Below, piece by piece: positions 33,681 to 42,831 of a stretch of DNA of 60,038 bases (position 1 is its first letter; each line of letters opens with the position of its first letter). The notes beneath the pieces are model-generated. The model was not told where the DNA came from. It did no database searches and was given only the letters and a program-made list of their open reading frames with translations. Both the position numbers and the translations under genes were made by a program. The stretch is from the NCBI GenBank assembly GCA_029055435.1, contig JAIDDH010000049.1, forward strand, positions 1 through 60,038. The letters run 5' to 3'. Origin of the DNA: Acetatifactor sp. GTDB taxonomy: Bacteria; Bacillota; Clostridia; Lachnospirales; Lachnospiraceae.

Positions 33681-35512
33681 GGCAATCCTCCTTCTACTAC
33701 TCCACAGCCAAAGTGGTCGCATCTCAGGCACTTTCCGCATTCCTGCATGGCCTCGTCATAGGACAGACCGTTTTCAATAGGCTCAAAATTCGTCTTCCGC
33801 TCACGGGCCGAACGATCGGTCAGATGCACCCGGCCGTAATGGTTTCTGTCATTTTCCCTGGGCTCAGGTATGTCGATATCATCCAGATATTTGTGATGAT
33901 AGCCCAGATACTCATCGATATTGAGAGCCGCAATCTTTCCGGCAGCAATAGCCTTGATTACTGTGGCCGGTCCAAATACGCAGTCGCCGCCCGCAAAAAT
34001 CTTCTCATATCCCTTCACGCGGGTCGTGGCCTCCGTCTCGAAGGTCTTCCTCCGGGGATTCACACCATATTTCTCAAACGGCTCCGATACAATATCCTGC
34101 CCGATTGCCATGAGCACGATCTCACAGGGAATCTCTATCTCTTCCTTGTTGGCCTTGACTGCAGAAGGCTTGCCCTGCTTGTCATACAGATGAATCATCT
34201 GCGGCTGCGCCACAAACGCACATACATTGCCCGCCTCGTCAGCCTTGATGCCGACAGGCGCATTCAATGTCAAAAGCTCCACACCTTCCTCAATCGCACC
34301 CTGAATCTCAGAGGGCAGCGCCGTCATGTCAATCTGCCTTCTGCGGTAGATGACGGTGACCTCTTTCGCCTTACACCGGATAGCGGAACGGGCACAGTCC
34401 ATGGCCACGTTGCCGCCGCCCACAACCACAACTCGCTTGCCGGTGTAGTCGGGAATATTGCCTCTTCCGATCTCACCCAGCATATCTACTGCGGAGTAAA
34501 CGCCATTGCTTTCGACGCCCTCCACCTTCACGGATTTTCCCACCTGAGCGCCGATGGCAATATAAACCGCATGATACTCCTCCAGCAGCGCTTCCATGGT
34601 GACGTCCCTGCCCACAGCAGTGTTCAGGCGCACCTCAATGTTGCCGGTGGAAAGCACTGCGTTGATATCCTCGTCCAGACGGTCCTTGGGCAGTCTGTAA
34701 TTGGGGATGCCGTAGCGAAGCATGCCGCCCAGAGCCTCCCGCTCCTCGAATACCACCACCTTGTGTCCCATCAGAGACAGAAAATATGCGGCAGTCAGCC
34801 CGGAGGGACCTCCGCCCACCACAGCGACCTTCTTGCCGGTGGCCACATTACACTCAGGCACCTGCACCTTGTCCGCCGCAATCTGATCCACAGCAAACTT
34901 CTTAAGCCCTCTGATATTCACAGGGCTGTCTATCAAATCTCTTCTGCACTTCTCCTCACAGGGATGCTCGCAGATAAACGCGCATGCCGTGGGAAAAGGA
35001 TTGTCGTGCCTGATTAAATTGATGGCGTCCGCATAGCGGTGCTCGCCAATCAGGGCGATATACCCGGGAATGTCCACATTTGCCGGACAATAAGAAATAC
35101 AGGGCACCTTCTGGCCGATATCGCTCTGACATCTGTGATCCCGAATATGACTCATATATTCGTCGTGGAACAACTCCACACTCTGCAGCACGATATTGGC
35201 TGCCTCATAACCGATGGCGCAGTCCGCGGAATCCTGGATCATCTTCGCAAGCTCGACCATGTTGTCAAAAGTCTCCATGTCGGCCTCGCCCTCCAGAATC
35301 CGGCGCATCATATGCTCCACCTGCTCCAGTCCGTCCCGGCAGGGAACGCACTTACCACAAGTCTGGCTTCTTGAGCTCTGAAGAAATGCCAGCTGCACCG
35401 CAATGGGACATACTCCCGGCGGATTTGCCTTCACACGCTTCACGAACTTATCAAGAAACTTCGTGGTTTTTTCGTTCATTTCGTTTTTTTGCAATACTCT
35501 CTCTTTGTACAT
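33674..35512 (-). CDS. Formate dehydrogenase-associated NuoF-tail/GltD-like flavoprotein subunit
   Basis: About 612 residues in two parts. The N-terminal ~120 residues are like the C-terminal [4Fe-4S] domain of NuoF (SSRSQTCGKCVPCRDGLEQ). The rest resembles the small subunit of glutamate synthase: cysteine pairs CISYCPANVDIPGYI and CEHPCEEKCRR, FAD motif VAVVGGGPSGLTAAYFLSLMGH, and NAD(P) motif RVVVVGGGNVAMDCA. It would pass electrons between FdhA and NAD(P)H. ATG 35512 has GGGAGGG upstream. It overlaps fdhA by 7 nt. The C-terminal CGKCLRCDHFGCG adds another cluster-like motif. Confidence 0.88.
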   Translation of the reverse strand: MYKERVLQKNEMNEKTTKFLDKFVKRVKANPPGVCPIAVQLAFLQSSRSQTCGKCVPCRDGLEQVEHMMRRILEGEADMETFDNMVELAKMIQDSADCAIGYEAANIVLQSVELFHDEYMSHIRDHRCQSDIGQKVPCISYCPANVDIPGYIALIGEHRYADAINLIRHDNPFPTACAFICEHPCEEKCRRDLIDSPVNIRGLKKFAVDQIAADKVQVPECNVATGKKVAVVGGGPSGLTAAYFLSLMGHKVVVFEEREALGGMLRYGIPNYRLPKDRLDEDINAVLSTGNIEVRLNTAVGRDVTMEALLEEYHAVYIAIGAQVGKSVKVEGVESNGVYSAVDMLGEIGRGNIPDYTGKRVVVVGGGNVAMDCARSAIRCKAKEVTVIYRRRQIDMTALPSEIQGAIEEGVELLTLNAPVGIKADEAGNVCAFVAQPQMIHLYDKQGKPSAVKANKEEIEIPCEIVLMAIGQDIVSEPFEKYGVNPRRKTFETEATTRVKGYEKIFAGGDCVFGPATVIKAIAAGKIAALNIDEYLGYHHKYLDDIDIPEPRENDRNHYGRVHLTDRSARERKTNFEPIENGLSYDEAMQECGKCLRCDHFGCGVVEGGLPW

Positions 35513-35589
35513 GAAACCCTCCCTATCAACAGGAAATCCGAAAAAACTACTTTCACAGCAGCTCAAAGGCTCTGTTTCTGTCATATTTT

Positions 35590-35618
35590 ATCATACTATA
35601 AGTGCAGATCAAAAACAA
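35590..35618 (-). promoter_or_regulatory. Promoter of the formate dehydrogenase operon
   Basis: Minus strand: TTGTTT (35613-35618), 17-nt spacer, TATGAT (35590-35595). The rest of the 262-bp gap up to the divergent chemoreceptor is AT-rich with no other clear feature. Confidence 0.45.
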
Positions 35619-35774
35619 TAAAAATCTCTAAAACATCTTCTTATAAATTTATGGTTTCATTCTGTTACACCTCTTTAATTATTTATGATGCAGAGCTTGT
35701 CCTTTTTACTTTATTGTGATAAAGTGAATCTATAAGGATTTAATATCCGGTCTAAAAAGAAAGAGGCGAAGAAT

Positions 35775-37490
35775 ATGAAAATTAGAGGACTGAGCATCAA
35801 ACTAAAGATAATGATTGTCACAAATGTATTAATCATATGTACCATCGGTCTTTTAAGCTATAGCTTCCTCAAACAGATGAAGGACGACATGGTCTACATG
35901 GGTGTCGAACAGGCCCGCATCGCGGCAAGGATGGCAGTTCTTCAGATTGACGGCGACACACTGGAACAGCTGGAGGCTGGCGATGAAGATACGGTTGTCT
36001 ATCAAGACCTGCTGAGTCAGCTGCGCGATATAAAACAAAACTGCGGCATGGCCTATCTGTACACATTGAAAACAGACGGACAGTCCGTATATTACGGTGT
36101 AGATACTGATGAGACCGACAACCGGAACGCAATCGGCGCCAGGTTTGAGACGTCCTATGCCGAACTGGAACCGGTTCTTCGCGGGGAAGAATATGTGCAG
36201 GAATATATCGATTATACAGAGGACGGAAAACTGATTACCGCCTATGTGCCCATCAGAAATTCCGAAAATCAGATTATCGCCATACTGGGAAGCGATTTCG
36301 ACGCATCAGAGATTGTTAAGAAAATGGACAGCACACGGGCGGGTATCCTGCTTCTGAGCCTGCTCAGCATTCTGGTCGTACTGATCATCCTGACCCTTGT
36401 GATCGGCAGCGTGACAAAGAGCATTAAAATTGTCAATAAGAAGCTCCGCGAGCTGGTTTGCAACGAGGGAGACCTCACTCAGACATTGACAGTGAAAACC
36501 GGCGATGAAATGGAAGTGATGGCAGAGAACGTTAATGAATTACTGGGATACATTCATAAAATCATGCTTAACATCTCTCAGGATTCCAGTACCCTGAATA
36601 CATCCACGGAACAGATTGTCGAAAATCTTACGAGCGCCGGGGAAAACATACTGGATATATCAGCCAGCATGGAGGAAATGAGCGCTGCAATGGAAGAATC
36701 GGCAGCCTCCCTCAACCAGATCCACATCTCGGTGGTGGACGCATATGACCGCATCAACAATATTTCAAATAAAGCTGAGGAAGGGAACTCCTCCACAGAA
36801 AAGATAGCCGCAAAGGCACAGAAAATCCACTCGGACGCCGCAGCCGACCAGAAAAATGCCCGCACCAAAGCAAGTGAAATGGCAGAATCCGTAAACGAAA
36901 AGATTGAAAAAGCCAAATCCGTAGAGGAAATCAACATTCTCACGGAAAATATCATAAACATTACAGAGCAGACCAATCTCCTCGCGCTGAACGCGAGCAT
37001 AGAGGCGGCAAGAGCCGGAGAAACAGGCAGAGGATTTGCCGTTGTTGCAAATGAAATCGGGAAACTGGCCTCCGACTCGGCATCCATTGCTGAAAAAATC
37101 AGACAGGTCAGCAGCGATGTCATCACATCAGTGGAAGAGCTCGCCGCTGAATCGGAAAAGATGATTGAGTTTATGGAAAACACCGCAATGGACGGATATC
37201 ACAAGCTATTGACCATGAGCGATAATTACAGCAGTAATGCCGAAGAGATTCACGAAGTGATGGAGCGTTTTGCTGACGATTCGGAAACTCTCAAACAGAC
37301 CATAGACGGCATAAAAGAAACCATGGCAAGCATCAGCATTGCCGTCGAGGAAAGCACAAAGGGTATCGTCACTGTGGCCGAAATGTCCGAGGGATTGTCC
37401 GAGAGCGTCAAAGATATCGGCAGCAAGGCAGATGTCAATAAACAGATTGTAGGACGACTCGACGCGGAGATAAATAAATTTAAGTTGTAG
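35775..37490 (+). CDS. Methyl-accepting chemotaxis protein
   Basis: 571-residue chemoreceptor. First membrane helix about 12-33, extracytoplasmic Cache-like domain (about 35-190; [17 protein letters not shown] and [19 protein letters not shown]), second membrane helix about 193-214, HAMP-like linker, then the signalling domain with the intact hairpin [20 protein letters not shown] (about 395-415). Its ligand is unknown. Unlike the receptor at the window start, it is complete. The start is preceded by AAAGAGGCG. Its last 11 bp overlap the convergent CPBP gene. Confidence 0.95.
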   Translation: MKIRGLSIKLKIMIVTNVLIICTIGLLSYSFLKQMKDDMVYMGVEQARIAARMAVLQIDGDTLEQLEAGDEDTVVYQDLLSQLRDIKQNCGMAYLYTLKTDGQSVYYGVDTDETDNRNAIGARFETSYAELEPVLRGEEYVQEYIDYTEDGKLITAYVPIRNSENQIIAILGSDFDASEIVKKMDSTRAGILLLSLLSILVVLIILTLVIGSVTKSIKIVNKKLRELVCNEGDLTQTLTVKTGDEMEVMAENVNELLGYIHKIMLNISQDSSTLNTSTEQIVENLTSAGENILDISASMEEMSAAMEESAASLNQIHISVVDAYDRINNISNKAEEGNSSTEKIAAKAQKIHSDAAADQKNARTKASEMAESVNEKIEKAKSVEEINILTENIINITEQTNLLALNASIEAARAGETGRGFAVVANEIGKLASDSASIAEKIRQVSSDVITSVEELAAESEKMIEFMENTAMDGYHKLLTMSDNYSSNAEEIHEVMERFADDSETLKQTIDGIKETMASISIAVEESTKGIVTVAEMSEGLSESVKDIGSKADVNKQIVGRLDAEINKFKL

Positions 37491-38430
37491 AATCAATTAT
37501 AGAATTCGTCCGCCTGTCCACATAAGACATTAATAACAGAAGAATAGACATATACGCCATCTGCAGAAGTGCTCCGCACAGCTTCAGATTGCCGGGCAAA
37601 ATTCCCTGCACCCTGTCCATGGCAAGATAAAGCTGTGCCACGGAGCACACACCATTGTTGGCGGCATGGAAAAATACCGCCGGCCAGATGGAACCGGTTT
37701 TCTTCACAATCATATGACAGAACGCGTTGGCAGCTATGGTAAAGAGCGTAAAAACTGCAAAGCCCGACCACGGTTCAAGCAGATAATCATGCCCGAAGCA
37801 ATGACCCAGAAGAATATCCGGATAATGCCACGCTCCCCAGATAATACCGCCGATGATAACGGCGCCTGCGGTTCCAAAAAGCTTCTCCAGCCGGGGCATC
37901 ATATATCCCCGCCACCCTGCTTCCTCACCCAGGGCTCCCACGGAAGCTACCGCCGAGCCGAGCATCCCCATAAACGGATAACACACAAGAAACAGCGGCG
38001 TGAGTCCCAGTTTCTGCACCTGCGCTGAGTCAAAACATTCGGGATGCATGAGAAGAATGGTTCCCGTTGCCGCCTCCGTATAGATGCTCGGAAGAATCAG
38101 CGCCGCCAGATACCATATCCATTTTTTATCCCGAAACACCATGCCCAGCATCATGGAGCCCTCTCCATGGAACGCATAGCCCTCCTTGCAGATTAATCTT
38201 GCCAGCAGCATGGCTATAGCAGGACAGAGCATGGAAAATGTCAAAAGAAAATTCACAGCTGGATTTATCCTGCTTTCCACCGTGCCGTCCGACAGCGTGA
38301 CATCCAGCATATAAGGCACTTTCTTCGCCACAAACGCAAGCGTCGGAACATAGACCAGCACAAATGCAAAAAACAGAAAAACCGCCAGAGATTTATATAA
38401 TTTCTTCCGCTTCTCCTTATTCGTCTCCAT
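37480..38430 (-). CDS. CPBP family intramembrane glutamic protease
   Basis: About 316 residues with roughly eight membrane helices. The CPBP/Abi signature is intact: [19 protein letters not shown] (EExxxR), [12 protein letters not shown] and FHAANNG. Members cleave membrane substrates or process peptides, often in bacteriocin or immunity contexts. Start taken as ATG 38430 ([10 protein letters not shown]), overlapping the upstream permease gene by 14 nt. Last gene of the GntR-controlled ABC operon, so it may act with that exporter. Confidence 0.9.
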   Translation of the reverse strand: METNKEKRKKLYKSLAVFLFFAFVLVYVPTLAFVAKKVPYMLDVTLSDGTVESRINPAVNFLLTFSMLCPAIAMLLARLICKEGYAFHGEGSMMLGMVFRDKKWIWYLAALILPSIYTEAATGTILLMHPECFDSAQVQKLGLTPLFLVCYPFMGMLGSAVASVGALGEEAGWRGYMMPRLEKLFGTAGAVIIGGIIWGAWHYPDILLGHCFGHDYLLEPWSGFAVFTLFTIAANAFCHMIVKKTGSIWPAVFFHAANNGVCSVAQLYLAMDRVQGILPGNLKLCGALLQMAYMSILLLLMSYVDRRTNSIIDSTT

Positions 38431-39142
38431 ACCCCACCTCCTTCTCATAACAGCAAACCGTGATACAATAAGAAAGATAATAGACTACAAGTCCCACCAC
38501 ATTGGAAATAAAATTAACCGTCATCATCATCACAGGATGCCTGTCTATATAGGCCATTAAATCTCCCAGCTTATCAAACACCGAAAGGTCGCCAAAGAAG
38601 AACCATGTCACAAAAGCCAGCCCCAGACAGATGACAATACCGGATTTAACCAGTTCCGCCTTTTGTCTGCCAAACAACAAAGCAAAAGGGAATTCCAGCG
38701 CTGCTATGGCAATACAGATAAACATCAGAGACTGCATAAGGGAATATAACCCCTCCACCTGTGCCTCCATATTCAGCGGCATCGGTTTGGAAGCCACCAT
38801 GGAATACCAAAATAACGTACAGGAATACATCACATAAAACAAAATCAATATAAACCAATATTTGCTGGCAATATAAGTTTTTCTGGACACAGGCAGGGCA
38901 TGCAGCCAGGCCTTCTGTTTCCATACGCTTTCACTCCCCGCCACCTGATAAAAAAGTCCCATGGAAATTGCCAGCATACCGCACATACCCAGATTAGATA
39001 CCAGAACATGCAGAATCATAATCCATTCATTATCCGATATACCGGCCGTGGCAGCCCCCAGAAATATAGTGAAGACCAGAAGGGCGCCCACTATCCATCT
39101 GCCGCGGATGGCAAGAAATTCTTTGTATAAAAAAGCTGCCAT
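38417..39142 (-). CDS. ABC-2 type transporter permease
   Basis: 241 residues with six hydrophobic segments. The start is ATG 39142 (MAAFLYKEFLAIRGRW), overlapping the stop of the preceding permease by one base (TAATG); the longer frame upstream is inside that gene. KQKAWLHALPVSRKTYIASKYW, between the second and third helices, is the usual ABC-2 permease coupling stretch. It probably forms a heterodimer with the next-door permease. Substrate unknown. Confidence 0.85.
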   Translation of the reverse strand: MAAFLYKEFLAIRGRWIVGALLVFTIFLGAATAGISDNEWIMILHVLVSNLGMCGMLAISMGLFYQVAGSESVWKQKAWLHALPVSRKTYIASKYWFILILFYVMYSCTLFWYSMVASKPMPLNMEAQVEGLYSLMQSLMFICIAIAALEFPFALLFGRQKAELVKSGIVICLGLAFVTWFFFGDLSVFDKLGDLMAYIDRHPVMMMTVNFISNVVGLVVYYLSYCITVCCYEKEVGYGDE

Positions 39143-39882
39143 TATCTGGTCCCTCTCTTCCTTCTGACAACCAAAACACTTCCTATATAAGCGCAGACCG
39201 CCACACCAATTCCCAGGACTGCGACCAGCCGGGATTTTGATTCCACGAATCGGATAATATCCTCGAAAATCAGGGTCTCCATGCCCTCCTCGCTTCTTAC
39301 AACACAGAAATTCATTACGAAAACGGCAGCAAAAACCGGCAGCGCCAAAAGCATCTCCACCCATTTGCTGTCCACAACATACATCACAAAAGCTGTGACT
39401 GCATTCGTGGCAAAAAGAACCCCCGCCAACGTAATATTGAAACCAAGCAGCTCCGCCACCGTAAAATCAGGACTGAGCATCCCACTCACCAGAGCCAGAC
39501 AGGCAGAGATGCCAAACGTGACGCCGCCAAACAGCAATATGCTGCCAAATCTGGCTGTAACAATTACTGCCGCGGACAAGGGCAGAGAAGCTTCGACCTT
39601 CCCAAAGCCGGCCCTCTTATCCTCCTGAAAACACTGGATTCCGTATCCGGCCAGAGACGTGGGAAGAAAAATGAACACTGACAGCAGCATTCTCCACAGC
39701 ACTCCCGCATCAGCCATATCCACTCCCTCCTTAGCAATCTCTTCCGGCAATTTTGCGAGATTTCCGTATTGTATGCTCAGAATACACATGATACACAGGA
39801 AAAAGGAGAACGCGCTCGCGCATATCACTGTTTTCACCGAGACACGAAGGCAATAAAAATCTTTCAGAATAAGCCCCTTCAT
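39142..39882 (-). CDS. ABC-2 type transporter permease
   Basis: 246 residues with six hydrophobic segments, starting MKGLILKDFYCLRVSV (ATG 39882), which overlaps the ATPase gene by 4 nt. The motif GFGKVEASLPLSAAVIVTARF is like its partner's coupling stretch (LPVSRKTYIASKYW), as expected for paralogous half-permeases. Second membrane subunit of the GntR-linked exporter. Confidence 0.84.
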   Translation of the reverse strand: MKGLILKDFYCLRVSVKTVICASAFSFFLCIMCILSIQYGNLAKLPEEIAKEGVDMADAGVLWRMLLSVFIFLPTSLAGYGIQCFQEDKRAGFGKVEASLPLSAAVIVTARFGSILLFGGVTFGISACLALVSGMLSPDFTVAELLGFNITLAGVLFATNAVTAFVMYVVDSKWVEMLLALPVFAAVFVMNFCVVRSEEGMETLIFEDIIRFVESKSRLVAVLGIGVAVCAYIGSVLVVRRKRGTR

Positions 39883-40760
39883 ACCGCGCCTCCCGTCTGT
39901 GGGATGCCTGCCGCGTTTACATAGAAAATCATGATATCCTCCAGAGAAGGCTGTTCCATCACACAATCCCTATATTTTTTAAGACATTCCGCCCTGTCCC
40001 GCACCAGAATTTCTTTTCCGAAGGCAGAATTCCTGACAGATACAATATCCGTCGCTTCGATACCGGCTGCATCCGCCTTTTTACATTTCAGCAGACCATG
40101 CCGCTCCAGAATCTCATCCTTATTTCCTGCGAGGACAATGCGTCCATGGTCAATAAAAACCACTTCATCCGCAATACGTTCCAAATCACCTGTAATGTGA
40201 CTGGACAAAAAGATGGTGTGATTCTCTTCCAACACAAACTCCTGAAAAATCTGCAGAATTTCGTTTCGCACAATGGGGTCGAGGCCGCTGGTCGGCTCAT
40301 CCATAATCAATAAGCGGGCCTTATGGGACATCGCCACTGCAATCTGCAGCTTCATCCGCATACCCCGTGAAAACTTGCCGCATCTTTTCCTGCCGGGCAG
40401 GCCGAATTTTTTCAGATAAGCCCGAAAATCCTCCTCACACCAATTTTTGTAGACATACTTCATCATACGATTGATTTCAACCGGCGTCATGAAATCATGG
40501 AAACCCATTTCATCGAATACAACTCCCACATCTTCCTTCCACGCACAGTCCGTCCCGTCCAGCTCCCGCCCGAACACCCTGACTGTGCCGCCGTCTCTTT
40601 TGATAATCTCCAAAATCGCGGAGATGCTGGTGGTCTTTCCCGCGCCATTTTGCCCTATAAATCCGGTTATACTGCCCTCAGGCACCTGAAAGCTGACATG
40701 ATCCAGGCTGAAATCACTATAATTTTTTACGAGCCCGGAAACTTCGATTACATTCCCCAT
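39879..40760 (-). CDS. ABC transporter ATP-binding protein
   Basis: 293 residues. Walker A GQNGAGKTTSISAI, signature-like FSRGMRMKLQIA, Walker B LLIMDEPTSGLDP and H-loop SSHITGDLERIAD are all present. Closest in style to the YtrB/BcrA-type exporters controlled by GntR/YtrA repressors. The true start is ATG 40760 (MGNVIEVSG) after GGAGGCAG; the open frame upstream overlaps the GntR gene. Drives the two permeases downstream. Confidence 0.93.
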   Translation of the reverse strand: MGNVIEVSGLVKNYSDFSLDHVSFQVPEGSITGFIGQNGAGKTTSISAILEIIKRDGGTVRVFGRELDGTDCAWKEDVGVVFDEMGFHDFMTPVEINRMMKYVYKNWCEEDFRAYLKKFGLPGRKRCGKFSRGMRMKLQIAVAMSHKARLLIMDEPTSGLDPIVRNEILQIFQEFVLEENHTIFLSSHITGDLERIADEVVFIDHGRIVLAGNKDEILERHGLLKCKKADAAGIEATDIVSVRNSAFGKEILVRDRAECLKKYRDCVMEQPSLEDIMIFYVNAAGIPQTGGAV

Positions 40761-40785
40761 AAACTGCCTCCACACATACACTGCA

Positions 40786-41160
40786 TTATTCTTCCGTATA
40801 CAATAAGCGCAGGCGCTCCTCCACTTCCTCCAGAGGAATCTTCGCGAGCTTCGCCTTGTCAATGGCAAGCTGCAGCGCCTCCTCCAGTTCAAAGACCAGA
40901 GTCTCCCGCAGGCGCTCCTGACTGATGGCCTTGACAAAGCTGCCCCGCCCCGTGTAGGACTCAATGTAACCCTCCCGCTCCAAGTCCTCATACGCCCGTT
41001 TTGTCGTGATGATACTGATGCGAAGCTCCTTGGCCAGCAGTCTCATGGAGGGAAGTGCATCCCCTTCCTTCAATTCTCCGCCTATTATCATTGCTCGAAT
41101 CTGCTCCTCGATCTGTTCATAAATCGGGCTGTCCGAATTATTTGTGATAATAATATCCAT
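40786..41160 (-). CDS. GntR family transcriptional regulator, YtrA type
   Basis: About 124 residues: a GntR winged helix (IYEQIEEQIRAMIIGGELKEGDALPSMRLLAKELRI, about 10-45, continuing through TTKRAYEDLEREGYIESY) and a short helical tail typical of YtrA. ATG 41160 has GGGAG 5 nt upstream; an earlier ATG at 41184 sits in the operator and has no ribosome-binding site. First gene of the ABC exporter/CPBP operon, which it most likely represses through the adjoining perfect palindrome. In Bacillus, YtrA systems respond to cell-wall-active antibiotics. Confidence 0.92.
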   Translation of the reverse strand: MDIIITNNSDSPIYEQIEEQIRAMIIGGELKEGDALPSMRLLAKELRISIITTKRAYEDLEREGYIESYTGRGSFVKAISQERLRETLVFELEEALQLAIDKAKLAKIPLEEVEERLRLLYTEE

Positions 41161-41186
41161 ACGCGCTCCCATCTGCCGCTCCATTA

Positions 41187-41226
41187 TTGTATATATCCAT
41201 TATATACAATATGCATATTTTGTCAA
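41187..41226 (-). promoter_or_regulatory. GntR operon promoter with overlapping operator
   Basis: Minus strand: TTGACA (41221-41226), 16-nt spacer, TATAAT (41199-41204). The -10 lies inside a perfect 9-bp inverted repeat TTGTATATA (41187-41195) / TATATACAA (41201-41209) with a 5-nt spacer, the likely repressor site. Confidence 0.75.
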
Positions 41227-41301
41227 TCCTCTGCTGTAAACAATCTGTGTATACCTTGTGATATTAGTCTGAATGTTCCCGCTCATGTCCCGCATTTTAT
41301 A

Positions 41302-41340
41302 GAAAAAAATAGAGCATATAGATTTTTATTTTCTATATGC
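41302..41340 (-). terminator. Rho-independent terminator after the GNAT gene
   Basis: 9-bp stem GCATATAGA (41314-41322) / TCTATATGC (41332-41340), followed on the minus strand by a T-rich run. It probably ends the molybdenum-cofactor superoperon. Confidence 0.75.
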
Positions 41341-41377
41341 CCTGACACTGTTACCATAATTTGATAGATAATCATAT

Positions 41378-41878
41378 TTATCTCTTTGAAATTACCATAT
41401 GACATCTGCTCCATAATTCATTTTTATATGGGAATATATTCTTTGTCATATTTTCTTCAATAAAACCGATTTTTTCATAGCAATGTTTCGCTACAATGTT
41501 TTCATCAAATACGTTTAATTGGACTAATTTTACACCCGTTATATCAAAAGCATACTGTATAGCCAATTTTAACATTTCTTTCCCGTAGCCTGCTCCCCGT
41601 TTATTGCGGTCAATTATAACAAATTTGAGAAAACCCGTATTATCGTCAACATTGACGGAATAGCAGAAAAAACCTATGATTTTTCCATCGTTTTCTGTTG
41701 CCACATATGCACTGTCTGTCCATTCCATCGCATTTTTCTCCAAGAAAGCATGAAGATTTTCTCTTGTAACAGGATATGGAATAAGATTGGCACACCACAA
41801 GGCATGAATTTTTTCATCATCAATCCATTTTTCTATATATTCATAATCTTTACTCTCTATGTATGGTCTTATCCTCAT
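41378..41878 (-). CDS. GNAT family N-acetyltransferase
   Basis: 166 residues with the acetyl-CoA-binding signature RNKRGAGYGKEMLKLAIQYA (about 92-111), preceded by GFLKFVIIDR. Substrate unknown; such short RimJ/RimL-like proteins modify proteins, amines or antibiotics. The coding sequence is clearly more AT-rich than its neighbours and belongs to no obvious pathway here, so it may be a recent arrival. It lies 38 bp after fdhD and before a terminator. Confidence 0.88.
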   Translation of the reverse strand: MRIRPYIESKDYEYIEKWIDDEKIHALWCANLIPYPVTRENLHAFLEKNAMEWTDSAYVATENDGKIIGFFCYSVNVDDNTGFLKFVIIDRNKRGAGYGKEMLKLAIQYAFDITGVKLVQLNVFDENIVAKHCYEKIGFIEENMTKNIFPYKNELWSRCHMVISKR

Positions 41879-41916
41879 GTAATAATTTCTCCAACTTTCC
41901 GTTTCACTCTGCTCTG

Positions 41917-42765
41917 TTACCTGCTATGCTCCGCACTTCCATCCGCATAAACCTCAAAGCTGTCCGGCCAAGCCCTGCAGATCAGGGTCAAACCGTATTC
42001 CCGCGCCATCTCCACCGCCTCCTGGGTGGGGACAGCCTTTGACACCAGCACCGGAATTCCCGCCGTCACGGCCTTTCTCACCATATCGGTGGGCACCCGC
42101 CCCGTGGTAAAAAGCATACAGCTCTCGGGCGCAATGCCTGTCCGGGCCGCATAACCGATAGCCTTGTCCATGGCATTATGCCTGCCGATATCCTCCGTTT
42201 GATAGAGCACTCTGCCCTCCCGGCCCAGCATACAACCGTGGATACCACCGGTGCGCTTATGCAGCCTGAAATCCTCAGCGAATGCATCCGCCAGCCCAAA
42301 AATCCACTCCGGTTTCCAGACAACTGACTGAAGCTGTTTTGTCTCAGCCTCCACAGGCTGCAGCAACACCTTATTATCCGTACAGCAGGTAGGCTCCTCC
42401 GGCTGCACGGCGCAAAATCTCACATTTTTTTTCAAAAACACTCTGGCCCGATTGCCGCTCTCGCAGAGATAGAGTCTCTCGATATCCTCAGCGCCCGAGA
42501 TAATCTGCTCCGTAATCAGGCGACCTACAACCAGATTTTCCAAATCCTCAGCCGTACATACCAGACGCGCTATGGTCTGTTCATTGACCACAATCTCCAG
42601 ATGGTGCTCCCGCAATATCTCGCGCTCTACGGTTTCTCCTGCCGCGTTTTCTCCTGCCGCATCGCCGCTGCGCACCAGTGTCGCCGCAAGCTTTACTGTC
42701 GTATTCGGGCTGTCTGTCGAATTCTGTCCATCCGCCGTACTCCGATTATCTGTCCCAATCTCCAA
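41917..42765 (-). CDS. fdhD: Formate dehydrogenase accessory sulfurtransferase FdhD
   Basis: Transfers sulfur from a cysteine desulfurase to the bis-MGD cofactor of formate dehydrogenase, which is needed for activity. Key elements are the cysteine pair C127-C128 (EEPTCCTDNK), GGIHGCMLG, TEDIGRHNAMDKAIG and LFTTGRVPTDMVRKA. 282 residues, with a ~45-residue N-terminal extension of low conservation. The start appears to be TTG at 42765, with AGGAGG (42777-42782) 11 nt upstream. Its substrate enzyme is FdhA at 31-33.7 kb. Confidence 0.92.
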   Translation of the reverse strand: MEIGTDNRSTADGQNSTDSPNTTVKLAATLVRSGDAAGENAAGETVEREILREHHLEIVVNEQTIARLVCTAEDLENLVVGRLITEQIISGAEDIERLYLCESGNRARVFLKKNVRFCAVQPEEPTCCTDNKVLLQPVEAETKQLQSVVWKPEWIFGLADAFAEDFRLHKRTGGIHGCMLGREGRVLYQTEDIGRHNAMDKAIGYAARTGIAPESCMLFTTGRVPTDMVRKAVTAGIPVLVSKAVPTQEAVEMAREYGLTLICRAWPDSFEVYADGSAEHSR

Positions 42766-42831
42766 AGTCCCGTAAACCTCCTGTCTGCTCCCATGTTTTG
42801 CAAACTGTCATATATCCGCCGATGTCCGCAA

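Noticed and set aside
38417-40991. Long N-terminal extensions of the ABC permease and ATPase frames
   Set aside because: They lie inside the upstream genes in another frame and match no family. The internal ATGs have correct family starts.
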